A stretch of 64,000 nt of DNA from Nakaseomyces glabratus (lineage: Eukaryota; Ascomycota; Saccharomycetes; Saccharomycetales; Saccharomycetaceae): positions 1,116,001 to 1,180,000 of the forward strand of contig NC_088960.1 of assembly GCF_010111755.1 (NCBI RefSeq), in the 5' to 3' direction. The notes beneath the pieces are model-generated. The model did not search any database. It saw only the letters and a program-made list of their open reading frames with translations, and was not told the origin of the DNA. Below, in pieces: positions 9,931 to 19,023 of this stretch. The number at the start of each line of letters is the position of its first letter. The stretch's first letter is position 1. The position numbers and the translations under genes were made by a program.

Positions 9931-10623
9931 ATGCGGGTCATCAGATTCAAAGGTTACGGTAAGAAACTCCAACGGAAAGTTAGAGAACCCAAACCAATAA
10001 ATTTAAAATATGCGCAACTACTCAATAGGACATTTGTTATTCAAAACTTCACATATACGCATGCCAAGCTTAAAAGAGATGATTTTGAGGATGAAATTGT
10101 AAGTGACGGAGATTATGAGGAGTTGGTGAATGAATTCAGAGCAGCAAATAATAAGCAGGAACAGGTGGAACGGGAGGAGCAGGAGGAAATCTCTCCTGTG
10201 GGTTCCAATGATGTGGAATTACAAGTAGCTCAGCACCGTCCACAGCTCAAACTGCGACATGTCTCTTTTATGAAAGATGAAACAAACAATATTAAATCTT
10301 CGAAATCGGCTACCATTCTTCACTCAATGGGTAATGAATCCGTGCTACAAACATCAAAGGTGAAGCATCAACGCATTATTGCTAAAAAAATGGTGTCATT
10401 GCAGGCAAATAACACTATTGTACATACTTCACAGAAATCGCACTGTAAACCGAAGTCTTCTCATGTAGGAACCATATTGCATCTAAATCGATGCAATAAT
10501 AATTCGATGCCAATTAACAAATTTATGACAAACACTTCACACATGTTAAAAACATCAAAAAGAGAGTCCGTGTATTCTCCGAAAGCCCCCTTCTCATTTA
10601 GAGTGAAATTAAATCGCAGATAA
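9931..10623 (+). CDS. Unrecognised small basic protein divergent from NOC3
   Basis: I do not recognise this 230-residue protein. It begins MRVIRFKGYGKKLQRKVREP, very basic, followed by a hydrophobic and aromatic patch (about 25-45: YAQLLNRTFVIQNFTYTH). An acidic stretch (about 50-95) comes next, and the remainder is Ser/Asn/His/Lys-rich and ends basic (FRVKLNRR). No signal peptide or membrane segment is visible. The start is the ATG at 9931; the codon just before is GTG, in frame. It shares a promoter with NOC3 that contains paired PAC and RRPE elements, so co-expression with ribosome-biogenesis genes is possible. Its basic character would suit a nuclear or RNA-associated protein. Both ideas are inference. 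Confidence 0.65.
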   Translation: MRVIRFKGYGKKLQRKVREPKPINLKYAQLLNRTFVIQNFTYTHAKLKRDDFEDEIVSDGDYEELVNEFRAANNKQEQVEREEQEEISPVGSNDVELQVAQHRPQLKLRHVSFMKDETNNIKSSKSATILHSMGNESVLQTSKVKHQRIIAKKMVSLQANNTIVHTSQKSHCKPKSSHVGTILHLNRCNNNSMPINKFMTNTSHMLKTSKRESVYSPKAPFSFRVKLNRR

Positions 10624-10722
10624 TGCATAATATGACTACATAAAAAAATAGACATAAAAAGTCTTAAAGTATGTATGTGCAGCAATGCTTTCATAGTAGC
10701 CACTTTATACTCATTAATCACA

Positions 10723-12249
10723 TTAAATAGAACATAAATAATCTAAAATGCGTTTTTCCATCGATTCCTGTATGGTACCCTTCTCGGTAGCTTCACCATA
10801 TTCAGCCATATGGCTTTTTATTGACTTTGTGATCGTGGTACCAGAAAACAGTTTTTGGCCCATGGCTTCTTGGAATATGACTCTAGCAAAATCGATGTCC
10901 CTGTTTAACATATAACCCATGATAAGACACTCGGTTACTCTATCAAATGGAGACTTCAAAGTGTGTTCGTCCGCTGTTTTACTAATAACCTGGTTTTTAT
11001 CGTTGTACAGCTCTAAAGCATCGTCCATGCTGAATTTTGATTTTGATAAAATTAATCCGCATAAAAACTTGGTGTAAAGGCTGTCTCGAATATCTAAATT
11101 GGCAGGAATAAAAGCTTCAGAATATTGCTGTAATTGTTTGTTGTTTGTTTTAACCGCTTGGTACGACAGCATTAAGAAAGCTTCAAACATCAGTTCTTCT
11201 GAGTGAGATACATATTTGATCAAATAGTTATGGTACATTTCCAAAGCTAATTTCACATCCCCAATCTCCAGACCAACTATTCGTAAAAGCTTTAAAGCAA
11301 GTTGAATATTAGTTTCATCCAACTTATTGTTCTGCACTTCTCCAGTAATCTGTGAGAAAAGTTTAGCTTTTTTGTCTTCTAATGGTTCATCAAGTAATGT
11401 ATGTTCGAAGGGTAGTTTAGATACTGTCCTAGCATTTTCGATGGCCTCTAATAAGAGACCTTTATTTTTTGTTTCTATTTCTGTCTCTGTAGCGGACGTG
11501 CTAGGCTTGAGTCTATCTAAGGACAACAGTAAGAGTTCTTCATCATTTACAATGCTCTGAGGATCAATTTTTTCAAGTAAATGTATAAACTGGATATCGG
11601 TAGCATCCACTAGCTTTTCCTTGAGTACCTTAGAGTCTACCTCGGCTAAACTTAAGGCTAGTGGCAGTAAGCATGATAGTTGTTCCCTGAAGATATCGTT
11701 TAGAAATGACTCATATAGTTGTGGATCTAGTGCGGTTTTGTCGCTCAAGGATTCCAGAAGGATAACGATCTGTGCAATGTCGTTCACATCCAAATTATGT
11801 TTCCCATCAGCGATCATGGCTTGATCCATCTGGATAATCTTCTGTATCACTGCGTGGACAATATCGTCACTGACTTCAGTACCTCTGTACTTCACGAACA
11901 AGTCCCAACTGCTGTCCACCCTGCCAGGGTTACTCCTAATCAACTCTAGCAGCGCCTCCTTGGAAGGCTGCACGGAGAGGTCCTGCAATGCCTTCAAATG
12001 TACATTGGAGATACCATAGTTGTCTTTCACCAAGGTCGCGAGGATGTCGTTGTGAACAGCGGCCTGGTCCCGAGCCGACACATCCAGTTTCTCGAGCAGA
12101 TTTACAATTTGTCTAGCCGCAGATACATCTACCGTGTCCACCTTGGATAAAGTCTCCTTCAAGGGCTTGAAATGCGGTCTGTTGAGCAACTTGGCATACG
12201 AGCAGAGCAACTTCGCACTGCCAAACAGACGTCTCTGAACCAGCGACAT
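10723..12249 (-). CDS. Probable mitochondrial protein, helical-repeat (PPR-like) type
   Basis: The 508-residue protein starts MSLVQRRLFGSAKLLCSYAKLL: basic, hydroxylated and without acidic residues, like a mitochondrial presequence. The rest is almost entirely helical in composition, with segments such as GRVDSSWDLFVKYR, LALEMYHNYLIKY and FARVIFQEAMGQKLF that resemble pentatricopeptide-type repeats in yeast mitochondrial RNA-binding and mitoribosome-associated proteins. I cannot assign it to a named family member with confidence. Yeast mitochondrial expression factors of about this size, such as Mrx12, are candidates. It ends 99 bases past the convergent gene at 9931-10623 and is divergent from MDG1. 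Codon use in the 5' third is more GC-rich than in the neighbours. Confidence 0.75.
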   Translation of the reverse strand: MSLVQRRLFGSAKLLCSYAKLLNRPHFKPLKETLSKVDTVDVSAARQIVNLLEKLDVSARDQAAVHNDILATLVKDNYGISNVHLKALQDLSVQPSKEALLELIRSNPGRVDSSWDLFVKYRGTEVSDDIVHAVIQKIIQMDQAMIADGKHNLDVNDIAQIVILLESLSDKTALDPQLYESFLNDIFREQLSCLLPLALSLAEVDSKVLKEKLVDATDIQFIHLLEKIDPQSIVNDEELLLLSLDRLKPSTSATETEIETKNKGLLLEAIENARTVSKLPFEHTLLDEPLEDKKAKLFSQITGEVQNNKLDETNIQLALKLLRIVGLEIGDVKLALEMYHNYLIKYVSHSEELMFEAFLMLSYQAVKTNNKQLQQYSEAFIPANLDIRDSLYTKFLCGLILSKSKFSMDDALELYNDKNQVISKTADEHTLKSPFDRVTECLIMGYMLNRDIDFARVIFQEAMGQKLFSGTTITKSIKSHMAEYGEATEKGTIQESMEKRILDYLCSI

Positions 12250-12551
12250 TCGAATGTTAGTGAATGGTATTTATTGATTGGATACAAGGCGATATATAAA
12301 AAATGCTTTACTCTCAACGTCAATAAAAGAAAACCAGCATACACCACCATGACTCTTAAAACAGGCTCTGCATCAAGTCATCTCTATGTGTGTTCACTGG
12401 CTATACTGTGAACCCGATGAGGTGCCCTGGCACGTACATGTCCTGTGATCAAGAAACGTCAGAAATTATGTACAAAATTCTGGAGCACGTGCAAGCCACG
12501 ACGTACGAGTGAACCCGCCTTCGGGCAGAAATAGGGGAGCAGTACAACGCA

Positions 12552-12758
12552 AGCCCTAAAACAAGAGAAGTCGCACTAACCCTAGAGAGAAGAAACAGTG
12601 CAGTGGAAAACTGGAAGGCCCTAGTTTCCCCCCCCCCCCTGCAGTCAATCCAGTTGCAAAGGGATGCTGCCCGGATTGGGAAATGCAGGGGGGGTGAACT
12701 AGCCCTAACGTTGGGGCAGTACGCGTCTCAGGAGGGCAGTGTTTTCCCGTTTAGGGCT
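12552..12758. promoter_or_regulatory. Cluster of Tbf1-type motifs upstream of MDG1
   Basis: AGCCCTAA occurs at 12552-12559 and 12701-12708, AACCCTAG at 12578-12585, and TTAGGGCT, the complement of AGCCCTAA, at 12751-12758. A weaker GGCCCTAG is at 12617-12624. ARCCCTAA is the Tbf1 consensus. Tbf1 drives snoRNA genes in S. cerevisiae and ribosomal-protein genes in some other yeasts. Motifs were read by eye; binding is inference. Confidence 0.6.
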
Positions 12759-12833
12759 TACACTCTCTTTCGGCACCACGACTTGCGGTTGCGGGGGGGT
12801 CCGAGGGCGACACTTCCGACTGGCCCCTGCGAG

Positions 12834-12840
12834 TATAAAA
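12834..12840 (+). promoter_or_regulatory. TATA box of MDG1
   Basis: TATAAAA lies 72 bases upstream of the MDG1 ATG at 12912. This placement supports 12912 over any in-frame upstream start, because transcription should begin downstream of the TATA. Confidence 0.7.
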
Positions 12841-12911
12841 AGGTTGGTCCCAACGGCGGAACGCAAGAGGGTGTCTTTTCCCCTTGGAGGCCAAGGACAG
12901 GAAGCTGTAAG

Positions 12912-13727
12912 ATGAGTGAAGTTGAGTTTGTTTGGAAGAGCGGTACGCCGAGCGAGGTTGTAGTTACTGGTGATTTTGACGAGTGGAAGTGTAGTCACAA
13001 GCTAGAGAAGCGCGGCGATGAGTTTCGCGGTGTGGTTCCGGTGAAGTTTACTGCGCCAAAGGTATACTTCAAGTTTGTTGTGGACGGTGAGTGGGTTGCC
13101 AGTGGTGACTACAAGCGTGAGAGCAATGACCTCGGAAGTGAAAACAACTATATCACAAAGGAAGATGCGCGTATGGGTAGCATGGACGCGTCCATGGATG
13201 CCGCACCAAAGGGCACTGCACCAATGAGTTCATCTACTGATGGTCTTCAAAGTACTACTACACATGAACTGACATCTGAAGTTGAGAGTCAAGTGAAAGG
13301 CTCTGGTGAGCAAAGGAAGAAGTTCAAGATTAAGCGTGTGGTAAAGACGAACAAGAAGACCGGTGAGCGTGAGGTTGTGTCACAAGAAGTTATCGCACTA
13401 GATGAAAATGACCAACCAATTACAGAGTCTATGGAGAATACACCAACTGCCGAGCCAATGATGGAAGACGCTAAAGCAGATACCATGGAAGAGAACAAGA
13501 AGGAGGAGAAAATGGCTGCCCCTATGGCTGCGGAAGAGAAGATGAACGGTGACTCCGTTAAGAAGAGTGAGCCAATGAAGAGCGAAAACAAGCCAATGGC
13601 TGAACAAAAGAAGCCTATGGCCAATGGCAAGCCTATGACCAACTCCACCAAGAACGGTAAGCAACCAGAAAAAAAATCCTTTATGAAGAAAGTCAAAACT
13701 TTCTTTGCTCCTCGTCAATCTTTGTGA
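12912..13727 (+). CDS. MDG1: Mdg1/Crp1-family protein with AMPK-type glycogen-binding fold
   Basis: Mdg1 was found through pheromone-response G-protein signalling and its paralogue Crp1 as a cruciform-DNA-binding protein; the molecular role is not well settled. The first 90 or so residues form a CBM48/AMPK-beta-like domain: VEFVWKSGTPSEVVVTGDFD, FDEWKCSHKLEK, then VYFKFVVDGEWV. This is the domain that opens both Mdg1 and Crp1. The remainder is Lys/Glu/Met/Pro-rich low complexity with repeated KPM-like motifs and a basic end (KKSFMKKVKTFF). At 271 residues it is shorter than S. cerevisiae Mdg1 (366) and Crp1 (465). I name it MDG1 because NOP13, TDA7 and MRPL22 follow, as at YNL173C-YNL177C. 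The ATG at 12912 is chosen because a TATA box lies just upstream and the domain starts there. Confidence 0.88.
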   Translation: MSEVEFVWKSGTPSEVVVTGDFDEWKCSHKLEKRGDEFRGVVPVKFTAPKVYFKFVVDGEWVASGDYKRESNDLGSENNYITKEDARMGSMDASMDAAPKGTAPMSSSTDGLQSTTTHELTSEVESQVKGSGEQRKKFKIKRVVKTNKKTGEREVVSQEVIALDENDQPITESMENTPTAEPMMEDAKADTMEENKKEEKMAAPMAAEEKMNGDSVKKSEPMKSENKPMAEQKKPMANGKPMTNSTKNGKQPEKKSFMKKVKTFFAPRQSL

Positions 13728-14397
13728 ATAGTTTTTTCTTTCTATTTTTCTACCAGACTTGTCAAATTGTAACTCTATGATAGCCTTAACAACGTTTTGA
13801 GATTTGAACTTAATCATATTCGTGATAGTGACTTTTGTTTTCCCAATCTAACTTTTTATTTGATCTTCTCCCTTTTATTCTCTTTTCTGATACATCAGTT
13901 TAAGGACTATAGACGAATGTTATCAGTAGCTCCTACAGTATAGCTAGGGTTATCAGGAATATTGTGGTAAATGAAACCAGTATTTCTCTAATTTTTGAAA
14001 AGCAAGGACAAATTACATCTCTAAACTTGGATTTAAACTTGAACCAATACCTTAATCCCTTTTTTTTCTGTTTAAAAATAATTATAGTGTTTAATTCTTT
14101 AATATTATAGTGAAAATAATATCCTTAATTGCGACATCCATAGCTTTATAGAGCAGCTTTCAATACATACATTTCACACTTAATGTCACTATTGCGTGTA
14201 TGTTTTGTCGCTGCGGGCTTTCACTGTAAGAAAATTTTTTAGCTGAAAAAATGTAGCGATGAGATGAGATGAGATGAGCATCAACTGGTGAGACATAATA
14301 CAAGACTAAATTTGTTTCGAGATTAAAAACTTCTAAGATAGATGTATTATAACTAATACCAGAATTTCAGTCAGAGCAAAAAAAATACTATAACAAA
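13728..14397. other. Intergenic, NOP13 promoter
   Basis: 670 bases between two genes on the plus strand. The right end carries a PAC/RRPE module described separately. The rest is AT-rich with no recognised RNA gene. Confidence 0.6.
14231..14279 (+). promoter_or_regulatory. RRPE plus tandem PAC-like repeats, NOP13 promoter
   Basis: An RRPE-type AAAATTTTTT (14231-14240) is followed by a PAC box GCGATGAG (14256-14263), which runs straight into tandem copies of the pentamer GATGA (about four units from 14258). The site is 120-165 bases upstream of the NOP13 ATG. It is the classical promoter architecture of ribosome-biogenesis genes. Confidence 0.8.
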
Positions 14398-15540
14398 ATG
14401 AGTGACGTAGAGAAGGAAGTTAAGGAAGTCCAGGAAGTACCAGCTGATGAAGCAGAAAAGATTCAAAAGGCTCTTTCTGACCCAACAAAGAAGAGAAAGG
14501 CTGAGGATGAAATTGAGATTGATTTGAGTCAAACTATCCCACTATCTAAAAAGCAGAAACGTCTTCTAAGAAGAGGAAAGATTACTTTAGAAGAACTGAA
14601 CGCTAAGTTTAACCTAGATCCATCATCTGTAGATGAATTCCACAAGGAAGTCGCTGAAAAGGAGAGAGGTAAAGACGGTGAATCGAAAGATTCTGCTAAA
14701 GAATCTGAGTCTTCAGTCAAGGATTCTAGAAAGAACGGTGTGTGGATCGGTAACTTATCTTTCGACACCACTAAGGAGGATATAACTAGATTCATTGTTG
14801 GTAAGACAAAAGGAACGGATGTTGAAATCACTGAAGAGGACTTGGTTAGAGTCAACATGCCTTTAGCTAAGAATGATGGTAAACAAATAAAGAACAAAGG
14901 TTTCTGTTATGTCGATTTCAAAACACAAGAGCAAGTTGAAGCCGCTATTAAATTGAGCGAGTCTCAACTTAATGGTAGAAACTTACTAATAAAGAACTCT
15001 AAAAGTTATGAAGGAAGACCCGACAAAACCGATTTGGTATCTATGTCTAAGAACCCACCATCTAGAATTCTGTTTGTTGGTAACTTGTCGTTTGACACTA
15101 CCGATGAACTATTAAGAAAGCATTTCCAACATTGTGGTGAGATAGTTAAGATTCGTATGGCCACTTTCCAAGACAGTGGTAAATGTAAGGGTTTTGCCTT
15201 TGTAGATTTCAAAAATGAAGAAGGTGCCACAAATGCTCTGAAGGACAAATCCTGCAGGAAGATAGCAGGTAGACCATTAAGAATGGAATTTGGTGAAGAT
15301 AGAAGCAAAAGACAAGTTAGAAAGAGGCCTGATGCTGCACCTAAGAAGAGCTTCGACTTGCCTAACCATGATGCTGTTAGCAGACCGCCTAGGGAAGAGA
15401 AGTCATATAATGAAAAGAAGCCAAGGCAAAGAAACTACGTCGAATCTAACAACCGTGTAAAGAGTAGTATTGCGTTGAAGACCGCTCAGAGAGCATCTGC
15501 CGCCATTGTTCCATCTCAAGGTAAGAAGATTACATTTTAA
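14398..15540 (+). CDS. NOP13: Nucleolar RNA-binding protein Nop13
   Basis: Nop13 is a nucleolar protein found in pre-ribosomal particles. This 380-residue homologue (S. cerevisiae 403) has an acidic/basic N-terminal region with LSKKQKRLLRRGKIT. Two RNA-recognition motifs follow. RRM1 has RNP2 VWIGNLSF (about 116-123) and RNP1 KGFCYVDF (about 164-171). RRM2 has RNP2 LFVGNLSF (about 223-230) and RNP1 KGFAFVDF (about 262-269). The C-terminus is Lys/Arg-rich. The order MDG1-NOP13-TDA7-MRPL22 matches YNL173C-YNL177C. The promoter has a PAC/RRPE module, consistent with co-regulation with rRNA-processing genes. Confidence 0.95.
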   Translation: MSDVEKEVKEVQEVPADEAEKIQKALSDPTKKRKAEDEIEIDLSQTIPLSKKQKRLLRRGKITLEELNAKFNLDPSSVDEFHKEVAEKERGKDGESKDSAKESESSVKDSRKNGVWIGNLSFDTTKEDITRFIVGKTKGTDVEITEEDLVRVNMPLAKNDGKQIKNKGFCYVDFKTQEQVEAAIKLSESQLNGRNLLIKNSKSYEGRPDKTDLVSMSKNPPSRILFVGNLSFDTTDELLRKHFQHCGEIVKIRMATFQDSGKCKGFAFVDFKNEEGATNALKDKSCRKIAGRPLRMEFGEDRSKRQVRKRPDAAPKKSFDLPNHDAVSRPPREEKSYNEKKPRQRNYVESNNRVKSSIALKTAQRASAAIVPSQGKKITF

Positions 15541-17133
15541 TAATGAACAGTTTTTGGGAAGGTTCTATTATGAGGGGAGAACAATGCATATGTGTTAAAC
15601 ATAAGATGTATGAATTTTTTTCTGTTTTCTTTTGTATTCTTATACAAATAATTTCTGTACATTAAAATAACTCGATTTTAAACGTAAGTGTTTTTTCTTT
15701 CAGACACGACTAACTTCTATCATTAGCATATATTACTAGTCGTGTCCTTCCCAAACATTGCTCTATTTCCAATCCACACACTACTACCTCTGCTGCTGCT
15801 TGTTGAAACTCATTACTATATTCCTACCGTGATTTATCATTTCTTACAATATGCTAATGTATATGTTGCTTTGCAACACAATGGACGGCACACGAAGTGC
15901 TGTAGCACTGCGACCAACAGTGCCAACTGCAAGGAATGTCGCATGAAACGTAATCAACCATAATCGTCCTAGAAACCCACGTAGTACAAACTCGCAAATT
16001 TCAGGGGGAATTCTAGTACTCACAGATATTAACGCAGGAACAGTACAAGATGGAACTGCAAGACAATGGGTGAGAACACTGCTTCCTCAGATACACTTGT
16101 ACCAACATCTACAATGCCATTGGAAAAAAAAGAAACAAATTTTCTTTAGTGTAAATTCTCCAGAAGTCATACGGAAAAACTCCCTGCACGATATTACTGG
16201 ACCCTTTCTAACATTTAGCACATCCAATGGCGTGCGGTCATTGTCTGTAGATTTGATGCTATCACTTGCCTGGTGAGCCTTCTGTCACTACAAAACAAAA
16301 ATAGCAGCAGCAGGGTCTACTGACTTTTCTGTGTTACAGATATTTATATGACGTATTTCTGGGAAGGACTGTCTAACTAGAGTGATTCAAAGCTTAGTGG
16401 CATAATGCGCTGCTCATTATTGTACTAAATAAAAGTGGTTGTTGCAAGACCATTTGAACAACACAGTCGAAATAGAAAGTGTAAACAAGTAAACATACAA
16501 TTTGTGATTTCCAATTGACAGCTATGCAAAGTGATACTTTTATGCGACCACAATCATGACTGCATTATTAGTGAAGGGGGAATTCGAAATCCTTGCACAA
16601 GCTGACAAATATAGCAGCAGTAGAGATGCATTCACAAATCTACAAGGGAGAACAGATCATGGATGTGAAAGCAACTAATTATAGAATATATATAACGCTC
16701 TCATCAAATTTAGTAATGTCAAAATGAAAATAGAGAATAATTTCCTCGTTTCATTATATATCTTTCTCGCCCAGTATATTGTGAAATTTTATTCTAACTA
16801 TTCCTTCATAAAAAGCGGTCCGGTACCGAGTATTTTTCATTACTTATATATTCATAACAACGTGGCTTATAAGAACTGCTGATTATTGTCTGCAAATATT
16901 ATCAATATTATTTATTGACTAATAAGCCACTATTTTCTGGTGATTCGATAGGAGTGATTGCAGCAACTGAGGCGTGTTGGCATACATTACAAAGGCCCAG
17001 GTATAGGATCAGAACAGCAGAAAAAGAAAAAGAAAGAGGAATTTATTTTTCCTGCACAAAAATCGGAGAACAGAAGTATTTCCTATCTACTGTTAAAAAT
17101 AGCTTAATTACAGAAGAAGAAAAAAAGGAATCG
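15541..17133. other. Long intergenic, NOP13 to TDA7
   Basis: 1.6 kb without a convincing gene. Open frames at 15742-15963 and 16070-16276 are short, unrecognised and probably chance. Near TDA7, 16816-16828 reads CGGTCCGGTACCG, overlapping CGG half-sites that suggest a zinc-cluster factor. TATATA-type sequence around 16855-16862 and TATAAG at 16868-16873 may serve the TDA7 promoter. An open frame from a TTG at 16915 leads into TDA7, but I start that gene at 17134. Confidence 0.55.
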
Positions 17134-19023
17134 ATGATACACAACTCATCTTATACAGAGGCAGCTGATATTAAATCTCTGTCATCATTTATTGAAGAGA
17201 GTTCTAGAGTGCCTGACTATATATCCGAATCAAATAATATAGGTTGGAGTTCTAATATCAATAATCCTCCATTATTTGAATCAAGCAGTTTTGATATTAC
17301 GACGCAGAATGATAATTGGATTTTAACGGAGACCATGCAAAATATAACAACCGAGTCAAGTAGTACATTTTCAAGGTCAGTGGCGAGCTCAGTGTTCCCT
17401 TCATCAAGTCAAGCGTTTGTATCGCCACCTTCAATTATAGACATCCCCATCAGCAGTATACCCGAAAGCTCTTCGATAAGTATCTCAAGTGATGTGCTTT
17501 CAAGTGCGATCACTGTGTCGCAAACATCCAGCTCTTCGTATAGCTCACTCATATCAAGTTACTCAACAATACAATCGACATCTAGCTCCAGTATATCAGA
17601 AAATGAAATTTCATCAAGCAGCAGAATATCACCTGGTCTCTTATCTAGTGTCCCAAGCATAACCACTTCTTTTAGTAGTGGTATATCTTCATCAGTATCT
17701 CCAACATCATCGCTACAACAGATAGCTGAACAAAGCTCCAACAGTTCACTAGCAGAGAATGACTTATTGTCGAGTAGCTTAACCATTTTATCATCAGTAT
17801 TATCATCATCGGTTCTGCTACACAACTCTGGTGTATCGTCTAGTTCGTTTACGGATAATTTTAGCAGTACACTTACAAATAGTTCGAATTCCCTGGCTAT
17901 TCTATCCAGTATAAGCGAATCATCACTGATAAATACTATTACAGACCTTCCCAGCTCATCTGTGCTTCTTAGTCCAAACAATAGCGAAAGCTCCATAAAA
18001 GTCTCGTCTGCGTCTTCATCTTCATCCCGGAGGAAAGCAAGCACCTATACAACACCATCTAGAATTCCATTCTCAAACTCTTCTGAATGGTATACACCTT
18101 TACCAACACCGTCAATTTCTAGTTCAACAAATGATACCTCCTCTTTATTATCCGAGTTAGCATTGATAGGAATATCTTCAAGCTCATCAAGCTCATCAAG
18201 CTCACAATTTTACACATCCAGTACATCCTCATCATCGTTGGTTTCATCAAGCGAAAATTATTCCTCTTCTCAGCCAACAACTATAGAGCCAATTACCTCT
18301 ACCATCAGTTCTAGCTATAGCGATCTTTCGAATGATGGAGAAATATTGTCTTCCACTTTAGGAAAATCTGTTTATTACAGCTACATACAAACATTTGATA
18401 TTACTGCTTCTACAACTACTTTTGAAACTGCCCTTCCGATAGTTACCGCTTTTAATTTAAAGGACAGTTATACTTTCTCAAAACCTTCGAGTATAATTAC
18501 AACTGACCTACATTTTTATAAGGACTGGCTTTCTGGTGCCTTGGATTCTAATGAAGAAAATGGAAACAAGTCAAAAAATGCAGGTACCATAGCTGGTAGC
18601 GTGGTGGGGAGTGTAGTGGGTTTGTTAGTTTGTACATTGATAGTATGGTATTTCTACATTAGAAAGAGGAGGAGAAATCAGAAGTGGAAATCCTTCGAGG
18701 TCCCTTCAAGGTCCAAAGATGTTGAATATAATAATAACGACAATCCATTTAACAACGAATTTGACTTCCAGCACAGAGTTCCACCTCCATTGCCTCCTCA
18801 AAGGAAAAACCACAACTCTATAGGGGTACCACCCAGTAGTATGGGTTTATCTAACACAAGATCAGCAGATTATCACATGAGGTTTTCCTATATATCATCA
18901 AGCACAGATTCCTCTGATGATTATTCAGACTCTATGCAATCTGCCCTTCATATTGGGTCAGATTCAGGAAGGGAAAGGTCAAATGATGTTCCAGAAATGG
19001 GATACTTGCGAGAAATAATATGA
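17134..19023 (+). CDS. TDA7: Ser-rich single-pass membrane protein (Tda7 family)
   Basis: Tda7 and its paralogue YDL211C are vacuole-associated membrane proteins of unknown role. From the ATG at 17134 the protein is 629 residues (S. cerevisiae 636). Residues 1 to about 470 are extremely Ser-rich (with Thr, Ile, Asn), mucin-like and likely O-mannosylated. A single membrane segment follows near residues 485-510 (SVVGSVVGLLVCTLIVWYFYI) and stops at a basic RKRRRNQK. The cytosolic tail of about 120 residues has Pro-rich HRVPPPLPPQRK. There is no classical signal peptide, so the topology probably relies on the internal helix. The in-frame 73-codon extension to a TTG at 16915 is not protein-like for this family and was left out. 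Position between NOP13 and MRPL22 matches YNL176C. Confidence 0.85.
   Translation: MIHNSSYTEAADIKSLSSFIEESSRVPDYISESNNIGWSSNINNPPLFESSSFDITTQNDNWILTETMQNITTESSSTFSRSVASSVFPSSSQAFVSPPSIIDIPISSIPESSSISISSDVLSSAITVSQTSSSSYSSLISSYSTIQSTSSSSISENEISSSSRISPGLLSSVPSITTSFSSGISSSVSPTSSLQQIAEQSSNSSLAENDLLSSSLTILSSVLSSSVLLHNSGVSSSSFTDNFSSTLTNSSNSLAILSSISESSLINTITDLPSSSVLLSPNNSESSIKVSSASSSSSRRKASTYTTPSRIPFSNSSEWYTPLPTPSISSSTNDTSSLLSELALIGISSSSSSSSSSQFYTSSTSSSSLVSSSENYSSSQPTTIEPITSTISSSYSDLSNDGEILSSTLGKSVYYSYIQTFDITASTTTFETALPIVTAFNLKDSYTFSKPSSIITTDLHFYKDWLSGALDSNEENGNKSKNAGTIAGSVVGSVVGLLVCTLIVWYFYIRKRRRNQKWKSFEVPSRSKDVEYNNNDNPFNNEFDFQHRVPPPLPPQRKNHNSIGVPPSSMGLSNTRSADYHMRFSYISSSTDSSDDYSDSMQSALHIGSDSGRERSNDVPEMGYLREII
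18177..18204 (+). repeat. 9-bp tandem repeat in TDA7
   Basis: TCAAGCTCA is repeated about three times in frame, encoding Ser runs within the mucin-like region. A similar imperfect Ser-codon repetition covers much of 17380-18300. Such tracts change copy number easily. Confidence 0.7.

Larger units (their letters stand above)
12250..12911. other. Divergent GC-rich promoter, mitochondrial gene / MDG1
   Basis: 662 bases, clearly more GC-rich than other intergenic DNA here. It contains CACGTG at 12486-12491, four Tbf1-type motifs, a 12-base C run (12628-12639), a G-rich tract near 12688-12694 and a TATA box at 12834. An open frame runs through 12603-12911 into MDG1 but starts with GTG, and its translation is low-complexity promoter DNA, not protein-like. 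Confidence 0.7.

Noticed and set aside
12603..12911. 103-codon upstream extension of MDG1 from a GTG codon
   Set aside because: The family domain starts at the ATG 12912, a TATA box lies inside the extension, and the translation is GC-rich promoter DNA.
13188..13193. ACGCGT (MCB-type) box
   Set aside because: It lies inside the MDG1 coding region; coding-sequence coincidence.
15742..16276. Short frames between NOP13 and TDA7
   Set aside because: The first starts with GTG, both are unrecognised and neither has protein-like composition.
16915..17133. In-frame N-terminal extension of TDA7 from a TTG codon
   Set aside because: Yeast genes start at ATG, the extension has no family-like features, and the ATG at 17134 gives a length (629) close to the S. 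cerevisiae protein.
17559..18044. 161-codon antisense frame within TDA7
   Set aside because: An artefact of the Ser-codon repeats on the other strand; no independent protein character.
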